A stretch of 64,000 nucleotides of DNA from Cyanobacteria bacterium SZAS-4 (GTDB lineage Bacteria; Cyanobacteriota; Vampirovibrionia; Obscuribacterales; Obscuribacteraceae), in assembly GCA_018266255.1 (NCBI GenBank), contig JAFEAT010000015.1, positions 201,901 through 265,900 of the forward strand, given 5' to 3'. The translations under genes and the position numbers were made by a program. Positions 55,089 to 63,723 of this stretch are shown here, in pieces. Every line of letters begins with the position of its first letter. The stretch's first letter is position 1. Below the pieces are notes generated by a model. The model was not told the DNA's origin and made no database searches. It saw only the letters and a list, made by a program, of their open reading frames with translations.

Positions 55089-55928
55089 ATGATTTTTAGC
55101 TCGCCTACAATATCAGGCATTCTATTTCAGCTCGGCCCGGTCACCGTGCGTTACTACGGGTTGATGATTGCACTTGGCGCTCTGGCCGCCATCGCTTGCG
55201 CGTCGTCTATGGCAAACAGACGTGGGCTAGACGACCAGAAATTGGTCAACTGCGCGCTGAGCAGTTTCATCGGTGCAATCATCGGCGCCAGGCTCTACTA
55301 TGTCGCGCTCTCCTGGTCTAACTATGCCAACAATCTCGCTGATATAGTCGCGACGTGGCATGGTGGAATGTCGCTGCACGGCGGCATCATTGGCGCGTTC
55401 ATCGGGTGTTTGATTTACTGCAAAGTGACAAAAACAAAGTTCTGGCCGTTTTGCGATGTGATCACAACTTCTGTGCCGCTTGCACAATCGATTGGTCGAT
55501 GGGGCAATTTTTTCAATTCAGAGGCATTCGGAAAGCCAGTCGGTGACGACTTTCCACTCAAGCTGTTCATTCCGATAGACCGACGTCCGATGGAATTTCA
55601 CTCATCCAACTATTTCCACCCTACATTTTTGTACGAAGCAGTTTGGGACTTAGGATTGTTTTTGTTACTGTACTTCGTTCTTGCCAACCGTTTAAAGAAC
55701 TACGATGGCATGGCGTTTTTTGTATATATCGCCATCTATTCGGTCGGTAGATTACTGATCGAACCGATTCGCTCCGACAGTATCATGGCTGGTACCATCC
55801 CCTTCCCCATGATCGCAAGCGGAGTCGGATTGGCTCTTGGGATAGTCGGAGCGGCTATTGCTTACGCCAGAGGCAGAAGAGGCAAGGGTTTGAGCACGAA
55901 ACCCGAGGCTTCATCGGGCGAAACTTAA
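55089..55928 (+). CDS. lgt: Prolipoprotein diacylglyceryl transferase
   Basis: 279 residues, normal. Lgt moves diacylglycerol from phosphatidylglycerol to the lipobox cysteine of prolipoproteins in the inner membrane. Seven membrane segments with the signature motifs HGGMSLHGG (near 93-101) and GRWGNFFNSEAFG (near 137-149), and the arginine in the late GRLLIEPIR segment. Complete and apparently functional. It implies lipoproteins in this organism. Confidence 0.96.
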   Translation: MIFSSPTISGILFQLGPVTVRYYGLMIALGALAAIACASSMANRRGLDDQKLVNCALSSFIGAIIGARLYYVALSWSNYANNLADIVATWHGGMSLHGGIIGAFIGCLIYCKVTKTKFWPFCDVITTSVPLAQSIGRWGNFFNSEAFGKPVGDDFPLKLFIPIDRRPMEFHSSNYFHPTFLYEAVWDLGLFLLLYFVLANRLKNYDGMAFFVYIAIYSVGRLLIEPIRSDSIMAGTIPFPMIASGVGLALGIVGAAIAYARGRRGKGLSTKPEASSGET

Positions 55929-56067
55929 GAAGAACTTTCGTTTTGAAACTTCAAGTTCTCGTCATCGTCAATGAGAGTTGGATACTATGCAATTTGGAGC
56001 GGCCAAAGAGAAAATCGCCGCCTCCACCGACAGGTGCTAAGCCGCCGGGTCAAACAGGAGACAGAAG

Positions 56068-56628
56068 ATGATTGAAATGACTGTAGCCGGAATTGCCATA
56101 GACACGCGCAACTCCCAGCCGATTGTTGTTCTCAAAGAAAATGACACCCTGCGAACTCTGCCTATCTGGATAGGCATTGCAGAAGCGAAGGCTATCTCTT
56201 TTGCGCTCGAGAAAACTAAATCAGAGCGCCCGCTTACACATGAGCTTTTACTGACCACCATCGAAAGATTGGGTTACGAAGTCAAACAAATTGAAATAGA
56301 CAAACTCGACTCGCAAACATACTCTGCGATTTTGAAATTGCACTCGAAAGAAGAAGGCAAAACACGCATGATGATCGATGCGAGACCTTCTGATGCAATC
56401 GCGCTGGCGCTGGCCGCGAGGGCACCAATTTTTGTTTCACCTGAAATCACAGTCAACGCGGTAATGGCTGCAGACGACGACACTGCAGAATTCAAGCACT
56501 TCGTCAGTAAACTGAAGGCGTCAGATTTCAAATTGCCTGGAGTTACATCGGTCACGCCGATCGAAGAGGAAAGAGACGCCGACGCGCAAGCCGATGGCGA
56601 TGAAGGGACCAGTCCTGATTCGAAATAA
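56068..56628 (+). CDS. Bifunctional nuclease (BFN/DUF151) family protein
   Basis: 186 residues. The BFN domain covers about 1-135: VVLKENDTLRTLPIWIGIAEA, then HELLLTTIERLGYEV, and DARPSDAIALALAARAPIFV, which are the conserved blocks. Members in plants have nuclease activity; bacterial roles are unclear. The C-terminal 45 residues are acidic and probably disordered. AGGAG lies 7-11 bases before the ATG. Confidence 0.92.
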   Translation: MIEMTVAGIAIDTRNSQPIVVLKENDTLRTLPIWIGIAEAKAISFALEKTKSERPLTHELLLTTIERLGYEVKQIEIDKLDSQTYSAILKLHSKEEGKTRMMIDARPSDAIALALAARAPIFVSPEITVNAVMAADDDTAEFKHFVSKLKASDFKLPGVTSVTPIEEERDADAQADGDEGTSPDSK

Positions 56629-56659
56629 GCAGGGCTTGCTGAAGAAGGCACGTCTACTT

Positions 56660-57460
56660 TTATTTGTACCAATCAGACGGTGCACGGGGCACAGCCGTGG
56701 GTGGCGCTAGAGCACCATCATCAGGTACGGCGCTCGGTGCTACACCGTTATAGGGTGGACGCCAATTGGTTGTACTCGGTGCTAAAACACCATTTTCAGC
56801 AGGCTTACCTGGTGCCTGCACCTGCGCTGGCTCTCCGTAAATCTTCTCGGCGTCAGGCGGAGTTTCGCTTTCGGTATTATGGAACGTACCGCGCACACTC
56901 GCGCCAATAAATGGATAAGATGCATACGCTAACGGATAACCGAAAGCGGATGTGCGCATCTTTACTGCGAAGTTAAATACGCGGTCAGCCAGCAGCCCCT
57001 GTCCTGCTCCAACCAATCCCTCGAACGCTTGTTTGCTAATGGAGTCACTAGGGTGCATGGCGTTAGCCGCCATCACAGCTGATCCGAGTGTCCGGCCATA
57101 CCGTCCGCCCAGCAAATATAGTCCCAAGGAAGTTGCGCCACCAAGCATCCATTCAATGGAGTCTTGATTTTTGATTCTAGTTTGATCATCCTTCACTGAG
57201 GCAATGACGGACTCTCGCGAAACGGAGTTCGGCTTTTCTCTTTCTGCGTCGTAGGACAACTCGAGACCATGTAATGACGCTGCACCAGAATCGTAGATAA
57301 ACTTCGTCGCTCTGCCCAAGTATGATCCTTGCTCATCATGTTCCCGGTGGTAGTTAATTTCGCTTTGCAGTGCTCTCAAAGTTCGCTCGTGCTCGATAGT
57401 CAAAGCAGATGCATTCGCCGATGGAACCGCATCGCCAGCCGGTTTGTTCTGTTCAACCAT
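56660..57460 (-). CDS. Uncharacterised protein with Gly-rich membrane-like centre
   Basis: 266 residues from the ATG at 57460, chosen for GAGG 6 bases upstream; the frame is open to an ATG at 57481. A helical polar N-terminus (about 15-95) precedes a Gly/Ala-rich moderately hydrophobic region (about 95-195) with short segments, then a Pro/Ala-rich tail. No family recognised. It stands 43 bases... after the Rieske gene in the same orientation and could be the last member of that cluster. Confidence 0.6.
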   Translation of the reverse strand: MVEQNKPAGDAVPSANASALTIEHERTLRALQSEINYHREHDEQGSYLGRATKFIYDSGAASLHGLELSYDAEREKPNSVSRESVIASVKDDQTRIKNQDSIEWMLGGATSLGLYLLGGRYGRTLGSAVMAANAMHPSDSISKQAFEGLVGAGQGLLADRVFNFAVKMRTSAFGYPLAYASYPFIGASVRGTFHNTESETPPDAEKIYGEPAQVQAPGKPAENGVLAPSTTNWRPPYNGVAPSAVPDDGALAPPTAVPRAPSDWYK

Positions 57461-57524
57461 TTGCTGCCTCATCAAGATCATTGTTACTTGAAATGAAGCT
57501 TAACTGGCCTATGTTTACTAAACG

Positions 57525-58601
57525 CTAACTAGCGTCTGCGGCGCAGTAAAACTGTTTTTGCTTTTCAAGATGTTGAATAAAAGCCAAGACAGAGTGGTCG
57601 GCAGCTATTGGTGTTTTAAAGTCAAATTTGATCGAGTTGAAAATTCGCGTATCACCTTTAGCGAAGTAAAGTCCAGCAAGTTTCGTTATCAAAAGCACAA
57701 ATGGATTTAGAATCACCTGCAACATGTTTGTCGGTTTCTTCGCAAAGGCGACGGCGTAGCCCTCTGTCTTTCCGCCTGCAGACAATCGTAGAGCGAACAT
57801 CAAATACAAATGCAGGAAATCAGGACCGAGGGTAACGGTTCCAGTGCTTCCGTACCAATAATCGAGATTGTAGGTGAGAGCCTCTTTATATAACTTTCCA
57901 ATCGTCGTAGTAAAAGCATTGGTATTAGGGATGGTGCCAGTATTCTTGAACTCTATGTGATTCGAAGTGATCCGCCGGGGCTCCATATTCAGAACATCAC
58001 CTGGCAAATTGTGTACGGTGTGAAAATGCTGTTCGTCAATCGCATTGACCATGACTACATTTGGGTGGCAATTTTTGATAAAGAAATTACCCACAGAATA
58101 ATCGTAGGCAGCGCCTTTAAGCTCCGGATGAATAGGAATATCTTCTGCTGGGTTATCGTCACCAAGCCAAATCCAAATCAAACCATGGCTTTCGCGAACA
58201 GTCCAAGATTTAGTCGTCACCGCTTTCGGTGCCTTACCCTTCACGCAAGGAATATCAGTGCACACACCTTTGTCGTCGTAACACCAGTTGTGAAAAAAGC
58301 AACGGAGTTGCTCGCCATCAACTTTTCCTTCCGCCAGATGCGCCCCCATGTGCGGACAATATGCATGCAGTGCCGCAACTTCACCACTCTCTTTACGGAA
58401 TACTGCCAGCTCATGACCTACGATGTTGGCTGGTATAACCTTGTTGCGCTTCAAAGATTTTGAAGGCATCAACCAGTACCAACCGCTTGCAACGCAGTCT
58501 GTTCTGGTAAATATGCTGTACGGCTCGCGCTCACGCGTCAAATTTTTTGATTGACTTTGGCGGCCAACAAAAATTCGGCCAACTACTGAATTTGCTTGCA
58601 T
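57525..58601 (-). CDS. Rieske non-haem iron oxygenase (alpha-subunit family)
   Basis: 358 residues from the ATG at 58601. The Rieske [2Fe-2S] ligands are C82/H84 (CPH) and C101/H104 (CFFH). The catalytic domain has the mononuclear-iron motif NAIDEQHFHTVH, with D189 bridging and H192/H197 as ligands. These enzymes hydroxylate or demethylate aromatic or steroid-like substrates using an electron-transfer partner; no reductase gene is seen nearby. It is 24 bases after the GNAT-like gene, in one run with the amidohydrolase fusion. Family certain, substrate unknown; lipid context suggests a hydrophobic one. Confidence 0.9.
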   Translation of the reverse strand: MQANSVVGRIFVGRQSQSKNLTREREPYSIFTRTDCVASGWYWLMPSKSLKRNKVIPANIVGHELAVFRKESGEVAALHAYCPHMGAHLAEGKVDGEQLRCFFHNWCYDDKGVCTDIPCVKGKAPKAVTTKSWTVRESHGLIWIWLGDDNPAEDIPIHPELKGAAYDYSVGNFFIKNCHPNVVMVNAIDEQHFHTVHNLPGDVLNMEPRRITSNHIEFKNTGTIPNTNAFTTTIGKLYKEALTYNLDYWYGSTGTVTLGPDFLHLYLMFALRLSAGGKTEGYAVAFAKKPTNMLQVILNPFVLLITKLAGLYFAKGDTRIFNSIKFDFKTPIAADHSVLAFIQHLEKQKQFYCAADAS

Positions 58602-58625
58602 ACTCACCGCACTGTTGTCGAAAAC

Positions 58626-59351
58626 TTAGGATGCCTTCTGATTTCGTCCAGCTTCAAACCATTGACGCGCCAGGCGAGTCAAATTTTCTGCGTTTAGTTC
58701 GCAGACACAGAGAAGCTCATCACCTTTGTAATACTGGGGATTCCTAGACAAAAAATATTGAACATCCAGACGACCACTGTCTTTGTCTGGAATTGCAGCC
58801 AGCTCTTGATTTAGATAACTGCGTGGTTCAGGAAAGCGGACCAGTCCATTAATCGCATCATACTGATCACCAAATTTTTGGGTCGCCAGGTGATCCATTA
58901 AAGATTGCATTTCTGGTGGCGTCTTCAAATTGTGACGTGGATAATATTCATTACTGAATAGGGACAAATAGCGGTATGTGCGATGCCCTTTGACAATGAG
59001 CAGCCAGTAAAGCGGGGTATTTGGCGCCTCTTGTTTGATGCATCCAGCAAGTTCCAACCAAGCTTTGGACATTTGATTTTGTCCCCAATAGGCTTGTTCG
59101 ATAATGGTGTCGCCGGAATATAAAACTCGAATAGGTTGGCCTTGGAAAACTTCATTATAGACAGCAAGAGTCGAAAAGCCTCTAATGATGCCATTCGCGT
59201 CGCGAAGAACTACAGCGTAATTCTTCGCATCTAAATCACGAAAGAACACTGATGGCTCGCCACCGTCATAATTGACATGATATAGATCGAACATGGTAGT
59301 TCTGTCCTTATCACTCAGCGTTGAAATATTTACGATTGAGGTTAGAAGCAT
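58626..59351 (-). CDS. GNAT-like acyltransferase-fold protein
   Basis: 241 residues from the ATG at 59351, which begins 8 bases after the preceding stop; the open frame reaches 59528 but would overlap that gene. The stretch IIRGFSTLAVYNEVFQ then VLYSGDTIIEQAYWG has the beta-beta-bulge pattern of GNAT acetyl/acyltransferases, though the pyrophosphate-binding loop is not clear. The C-terminal half is helical. No specific family is recognised. Its tight spacing between an amidase-type enzyme and an oxygenase suggests action on the same substrate. Confidence 0.55.
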   Translation of the reverse strand: MLLTSIVNISTLSDKDRTTMFDLYHVNYDGGEPSVFFRDLDAKNYAVVLRDANGIIRGFSTLAVYNEVFQGQPIRVLYSGDTIIEQAYWGQNQMSKAWLELAGCIKQEAPNTPLYWLLIVKGHRTYRYLSLFSNEYYPRHNLKTPPEMQSLMDHLATQKFGDQYDAINGLVRFPEPRSYLNQELAAIPDKDSGRLDVQYFLSRNPQYYKGDELLCVCELNAENLTRLARQWFEAGRNQKAS

Positions 59352-59359
59352 TTTGATCA

Positions 59360-61570
59360 CTACACTTGCTGGACGAGTGTCGACTTGGTTCGGGCATGTT
59401 TCCCAACACGCTCGTTCTGAGCGCGTTGCTTTCGAGCAAAGTTGATTTGAGCACGTGCCAATTCGGAACCGTAGCGTCCGGTAAGCACATATAGGAACAT
59501 CATGTGTAAGCTGGCAAAAGCTCGCCATGAAAATAAAGTATCGCGTTGGTCGATGGGAGAGCGCTCAAACAGCCAGTGTCCAAGCAATCCTGTTGCCTGC
59601 GAAATTGGCATGAGCAGCAGAATCCAAAAATTCTTGTCTGCAATAGCCAAAGCGGGAATGGCATACATCAGCACAAAACCGAAACAGTGCATAGCAACAT
59701 TGGCAGGATTTTGATGCTTCAACAAAAAAATTGGCCAGTAATCAACATTCATGGCAGCATTAGTTTCGCCAGCGTCAAAGACTTCAGACAGATAGGAAAC
59801 ATTGTCTGCAATACGATTTCGATGTAACTCCAACGCTTGATGCTGAGACTTAGTTCGATTTAACTGAATCAGCAGATCTCCATGTTTCTGTTCTTCCAAA
59901 ATTGGCAAGGGAACACCATCACGAACGACTGCCGTTCCGTTTACGAAAACTTGATGTACGGTGCCATCCACATCGCGCTTCACCATGCGTGGTGCACCGT
60001 TGAATATTGGGTCGCTTATAACTGACACGCCCGGTACAGGTGATTTCAACTTGGCGGGGTCGAGTATTGTGATATCGGCCCTGCCACCGAGCCTGATGCT
60101 ACCCGCGTCCAGATTGAACCAGCTTGCCGGTTCTGATGTGACTCGCGCAACCGCTTTGTGAAACGGCAAGAATTCAGTCGTCGCGGCTTGCCTGAGAACA
60201 GAAAGTGCATTGTCGAAAAATGCCAGGTTACGACTATGCGCTCCAGCATCGCTGAAACCCGGCAAGATATGTGGATGACTGATCAACTTCTGCCGAACAT
60301 TTGGTCGTTGATTTGCATTGCAAGCAAACCAGCGTAGATCTTCGTCATACTTCTCGAGCAACGACATGAAATACTGCAGCGGATCTACACCAGCGTTACG
60401 TGCCGCTTGCCCGACCGACTGTCCAGCTAGTGTTGCATCTGGTGCGTTAGCGATAGTCATGAGATCGAAGTTGCGGTGGAAGGTGCGGGGAAATCCACCG
60501 TACCAAGATTTTTTGAATTCTTCTTTGAACTTAGGATCGCTCCAGAGTGCCTGGCGCTCCGAACGGCTCTTACAATTATTCAATCTCACTCCGGCAGAAA
60601 ATTCCTCAAAGAACGGAGTCAGGCATCCATCTGCATAAATCACAAATGGCTCCGCCAGAGTTTGAAAGCGGATGTTGCAACCAAAGAGCTGATTGCAGAT
60701 AAACAGCAAGAATGGATAGATTCGCCACAACTGCGGTGCACTATCCATGTCTAGAGCGGCGAGAATGGTATTGCGTAGTGGTGCTCTCCACATACCTGGG
60801 CTCAATCGCAAAATATCGACTAGCGACCAGGGGTTTTGCGGGTTTGGAGTAACTTGGAAAACGGCGTTCCGGCTTCGGCAGACATCTGCGAGCATCTTGT
60901 ATTCCACGAACGCAGCGTGATGTGAAGGCAGGGCTTGTCCGGCAAACGGACCGCTCACCTTATGCCAGTGCACCATATCTATCGATATGCCGATACATCC
61001 GGCATCTAGAGCAGACTCAGCTAAACGCTTCATCGCATCGATTTCATCGAAACTAGCGTGATCTGATAGGCTGCGTTCCAAACCCATCACTTGCACGCGA
61101 AGCGCACTATGACCAAGCATACTGGCGATGTTCGGACCGAGGCGCAACTGCCTGAGGTGGTCGAAATATTGTTGGGGCGATGACCAGGCTTTAGCGGTGT
61201 TGAGCCAGCCCGAAATCAGCTCAGCAGGCAATGTTTCTACACGAGAGAAAATATGCGCCAAATCTTGGGGATCACCGAATGTGGTGGACAAACTGCACCC
61301 GCCCATCACTACAGAAGTGACACCATGACGCACCGACTCAGACAGTGAAGGAGCGACTTCAACCTCAAGGTCATAGTGGGTGTGGATGTCTACCAGTCCA
61401 GGTGTAATCCACGATCCAGAAACATCGACGACTTCGGCTGCATCAACGTCGAGATTTGGACCCAAAGCGGCAATGCGACCATCGTGCACGGCGATGTCAA
61501 CAAATTTGCCTTCGTTGATACCATCGAAGACAAATCCATTTTTTAGCACGAGGTCGCAATGCATCCGCAT
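59360..61570 (-). CDS. Amidohydrolase (D-aminoacylase-like) fused to an Mpo1/DUF962 domain
   Basis: 736 residues. Residues 1-590 are an amidohydrolase: composite N- and C-terminal beta-sandwich segments (VDIAVHDGRIAALG and GGRADITILDPAKL), H63/H65 in VDIHTHYDLE, and GFSDAGAHSR with the late metal aspartate, as in D-aminoacylase/N-acyl-amino-acid hydrolases. Residues about 605-715 have membrane segments and the Mpo1 hallmarks KHQNPANVAMHCFG and GHWLFERSP. Yeast Mpo1 is an Fe(II) dioxygenase that shortens 2-hydroxy fatty acids by alpha-oxidation. The fusion would free an acyl chain and then oxidise it. The ATG touches the stop of the upstream gene, so translation is coupled. Domain calls are firm; the joint reaction is inferred. 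Confidence 0.85.
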   Translation of the reverse strand: MRMHCDLVLKNGFVFDGINEGKFVDIAVHDGRIAALGPNLDVDAAEVVDVSGSWITPGLVDIHTHYDLEVEVAPSLSESVRHGVTSVVMGGCSLSTTFGDPQDLAHIFSRVETLPAELISGWLNTAKAWSSPQQYFDHLRQLRLGPNIASMLGHSALRVQVMGLERSLSDHASFDEIDAMKRLAESALDAGCIGISIDMVHWHKVSGPFAGQALPSHHAAFVEYKMLADVCRSRNAVFQVTPNPQNPWSLVDILRLSPGMWRAPLRNTILAALDMDSAPQLWRIYPFLLFICNQLFGCNIRFQTLAEPFVIYADGCLTPFFEEFSAGVRLNNCKSRSERQALWSDPKFKEEFKKSWYGGFPRTFHRNFDLMTIANAPDATLAGQSVGQAARNAGVDPLQYFMSLLEKYDEDLRWFACNANQRPNVRQKLISHPHILPGFSDAGAHSRNLAFFDNALSVLRQAATTEFLPFHKAVARVTSEPASWFNLDAGSIRLGGRADITILDPAKLKSPVPGVSVISDPIFNGAPRMVKRDVDGTVHQVFVNGTAVVRDGVPLPILEEQKHGDLLIQLNRTKSQHQALELHRNRIADNVSYLSEVFDAGETNAAMNVDYWPIFLLKHQNPANVAMHCFGFVLMYAIPALAIADKNFWILLLMPISQATGLLGHWLFERSPIDQRDTLFSWRAFASLHMMFLYVLTGRYGSELARAQINFARKQRAQNERVGKHARTKSTLVQQV

Positions 61571-62209
61571 TTAAGCCTTTTTGCGCATCATCGACATCCC
61601 AAGAGCACCAATGGCAATGCCAACAACGGCACCCGCCAGAACCGCCAAAATGACAAACTTTTGAATGTCATCTTTGATTGTGGTGACTACAGGATTGTCC
61701 AAAATATTCGCGGAAAAAATAATTCGAGAAACCTTCCATTTGCCGTCGTCTTTTATGACTACAGCACTCCAACGCTCAGGCATAACTTTTACTTCGCCGC
61801 TCTTGAAGTAGTAGCTATCATTGGATGTTCCATGACAGATGCCGACAGTATCTGATAAGAATTCAGTCGGACCATCGGCGACAGGTTTGACTTCAATTTT
61901 GTCAATTCCAAATGTTTTGTTCTCGAACAGTTTCGTCCAGTAATCACGGAATGCGTCAAGAGATGCAAACTTCTGTCCATCGACTGTGATGACGGTTAAA
62001 TTATTCTGCGATAGGAATGGCTTAAGCGTATCGAAATCTCGAGTATTGATTGCCTTTTCAGTCACCTCGCGCAATTTCGTAAGCTCAACATGATCTTGTG
62101 CATGAGCTTGATCTGGCTGAGTCGTGGTCTTCGGGGTTTCCAGTGCTTGGGCACTACCTGCTGTGAGCGACATGAACAAACTCACAGCCACTGGCAATAT
62201 ATGACGCAT
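61571..62209 (-). CDS. Exported NTF2/SnoaL-like protein with C-terminal anchor
   Basis: 212 residues from the ATG at 62209, chosen because it gives a clean signal peptide (ILPVAVSLFMSLTAGSAQA); upstream starts add a second basic stretch. Residues 40-165 form a SnoaL/DUF4440-like cone fold (REVTEKAINTRDFDTLKPFL, WSAVVIKDDGKWKVSRIIF). A C-terminal membrane helix (about 182-203) and basic end anchor it. Such domains bind small hydrophobic ligands or act as isomerases. It is first in the amidohydrolase-Mpo1 run, abutting that gene. Confidence 0.75.
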   Translation of the reverse strand: MRHILPVAVSLFMSLTAGSAQALETPKTTTQPDQAHAQDHVELTKLREVTEKAINTRDFDTLKPFLSQNNLTVITVDGQKFASLDAFRDYWTKLFENKTFGIDKIEVKPVADGPTEFLSDTVGICHGTSNDSYYFKSGEVKVMPERWSAVVIKDDGKWKVSRIIFSANILDNPVVTTIKDDIQKFVILAVLAGAVVGIAIGALGMSMMRKKA

Positions 62210-62294
62210 TATTTTTCTCGCTTGTTTAAGAAAGACGGCGGCTATACTATACATCAAGCGAAACTGTAGCCTAACGAAAACGGCATGAACAGCG

Positions 62295-62310
62295 GATATA
62301 CGGGTATATC
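62295..62310. promoter_or_regulatory. Inverted repeat in the divergent promoter region
   Basis: GATATAC and GTATATC are separated by GG, between the NTF2-like gene (minus) and the glycosyltransferase (plus). The plus-strand half doubles as a GGGTATAT -10-like element 25 bases before the GTG. A regulator bound here could control both directions. Confidence 0.45.
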
Positions 62311-62334
62311 GAATGATACCACGGGTGGGGTAGC

Positions 62335-63723
62335 GTGACTAACAAAGTGTCTATCGCTCAGGGCGATCCGATTGCCAAAATGAAAAATTTGCCACAACAT
62401 TCATTCGGCGGGCAGCCCGCCGAACGAAGACTGATGCTGGTTCTACTTGCTGGCTTCGCATTACTAACGATCCTTCTGGATATCTATTCGCCACCAGTTA
62501 CGACCTTTACGGTGTTCATTGCATATGCGGTCATTTTCTCACTGTTGAAGCTCTGCGCAAGAGAGCACCGCAGCGTCGACAGAATTGCAACTCAAGCACG
62601 CGAATACGAGTTCACGCAGCCGCTCGTTTCGATAGTCATTCCGGCTCACAACGAAGAACGAGTAATCGCAATGACGATAAAGTCAATGTTGCAACTCGAC
62701 TATCCCAGTTATGAGCTGTTAGTGGTCGATGACCGCAGCACAGATCAAACAGCCGCCATACTTCGCACCATAAAGATGTCCGACGATCCACGCTTCCGAT
62801 ATTTTTCACGTCCGGAAGACAGCAGAGCAGGAAAGGCAGCCTCTATAAATGAAGCGTTATCGCACACGAACGGTAAGTTGATTGCAGTGTTTGATGCAGA
62901 TGCTCAAGTCGAGCCAGACTTCCTCACCAAAATGGTCCCGTACTTCGCTAATCCACTGGTGGGCGCAGTGCAAGGAAAGAAGAAGCTGATCAATGGCAAT
63001 CAAAATCTGCTGACAACTTGTCAGAAGAACGAGTACTACATGGACCACCATTTTCAGGCAGTCCGTGACACCGTTCGTAGTGCTGTTGAGTTGCGCGGTA
63101 ATGGAATGCTTTTGCGGCGCACCGCTTTGGAAGAGCTTGGCGGCTTGAACGAGCGCGCTATGTGCGAAGATTTGGATCTGTGCACAAGACTGCATGCGGC
63201 AGGGTGGGATCTCCGCTTCGCTCAAGATGCTCTGGTTGCCGAAGAAGCTCCAACAACGCTGAGCGCACTATTCAAACAGCGAGTAAGGTGGACCGAGGGC
63301 AGCATCCTTCGGTATATAGATCACGCACCAAGAATTCTCTTCAATAAGAAACTGGCGCTCAGAACCAAGCTCGATGCGGTTCTATTTATATTCGAATTCA
63401 TCGGACCATTCTGGTTACTGATGGAAAATATCGCCCTGGTCACGCAATGGGCTAACGGCACACTAGCGCCGCGGCCACTGCTATTCGCGGCACCAGCCAT
63501 GACCGTTCTGTGCCTCTACTTTATCTACGCAAGTTTTGTCGGCATCTATAAAGAGGAAAATAGGTCGTTCCTGAAAGCGATCCAGGGAGCACTGATGGTC
63601 TATTTTTATCTGACGATTCTGTTCGTGCCGATTGTTTTTCGCCTGATGTTCAAATTCCTCAAAAACAACGAGCGCGACCTCTCCTGGTACAAACCTCCCA
63701 GGTACGGAGCAGCGATGAAATGA
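62335..63723 (+). CDS. Family 2 membrane glycosyltransferase
   Basis: 462 residues from a GTG with GGGTGGGG upstream. Two N-terminal membrane segments (about 35-72), then a GT-A domain: VSIVIPAHNEE, the DDRS nucleotide-sugar aspartates, FDADAQ (DxD), ED in CEDLDLCTRL and the acceptor-binding RVRWTEG (QxxRW type). Three or four membrane segments close the protein. This layout is that of BcsA/HAS-like processive or ceramide-glucosyl-type transferases. The stop overlaps the start of the next gene. Product unknown. Confidence 0.92.
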   Translation: MTNKVSIAQGDPIAKMKNLPQHSFGGQPAERRLMLVLLAGFALLTILLDIYSPPVTTFTVFIAYAVIFSLLKLCAREHRSVDRIATQAREYEFTQPLVSIVIPAHNEERVIAMTIKSMLQLDYPSYELLVVDDRSTDQTAAILRTIKMSDDPRFRYFSRPEDSRAGKAASINEALSHTNGKLIAVFDADAQVEPDFLTKMVPYFANPLVGAVQGKKKLINGNQNLLTTCQKNEYYMDHHFQAVRDTVRSAVELRGNGMLLRRTALEELGGLNERAMCEDLDLCTRLHAAGWDLRFAQDALVAEEAPTTLSALFKQRVRWTEGSILRYIDHAPRILFNKKLALRTKLDAVLFIFEFIGPFWLLMENIALVTQWANGTLAPRPLLFAAPAMTVLCLYFIYASFVGIYKEENRSFLKAIQGALMVYFYLTILFVPIVFRLMFKFLKNNERDLSWYKPPRYGAAMK

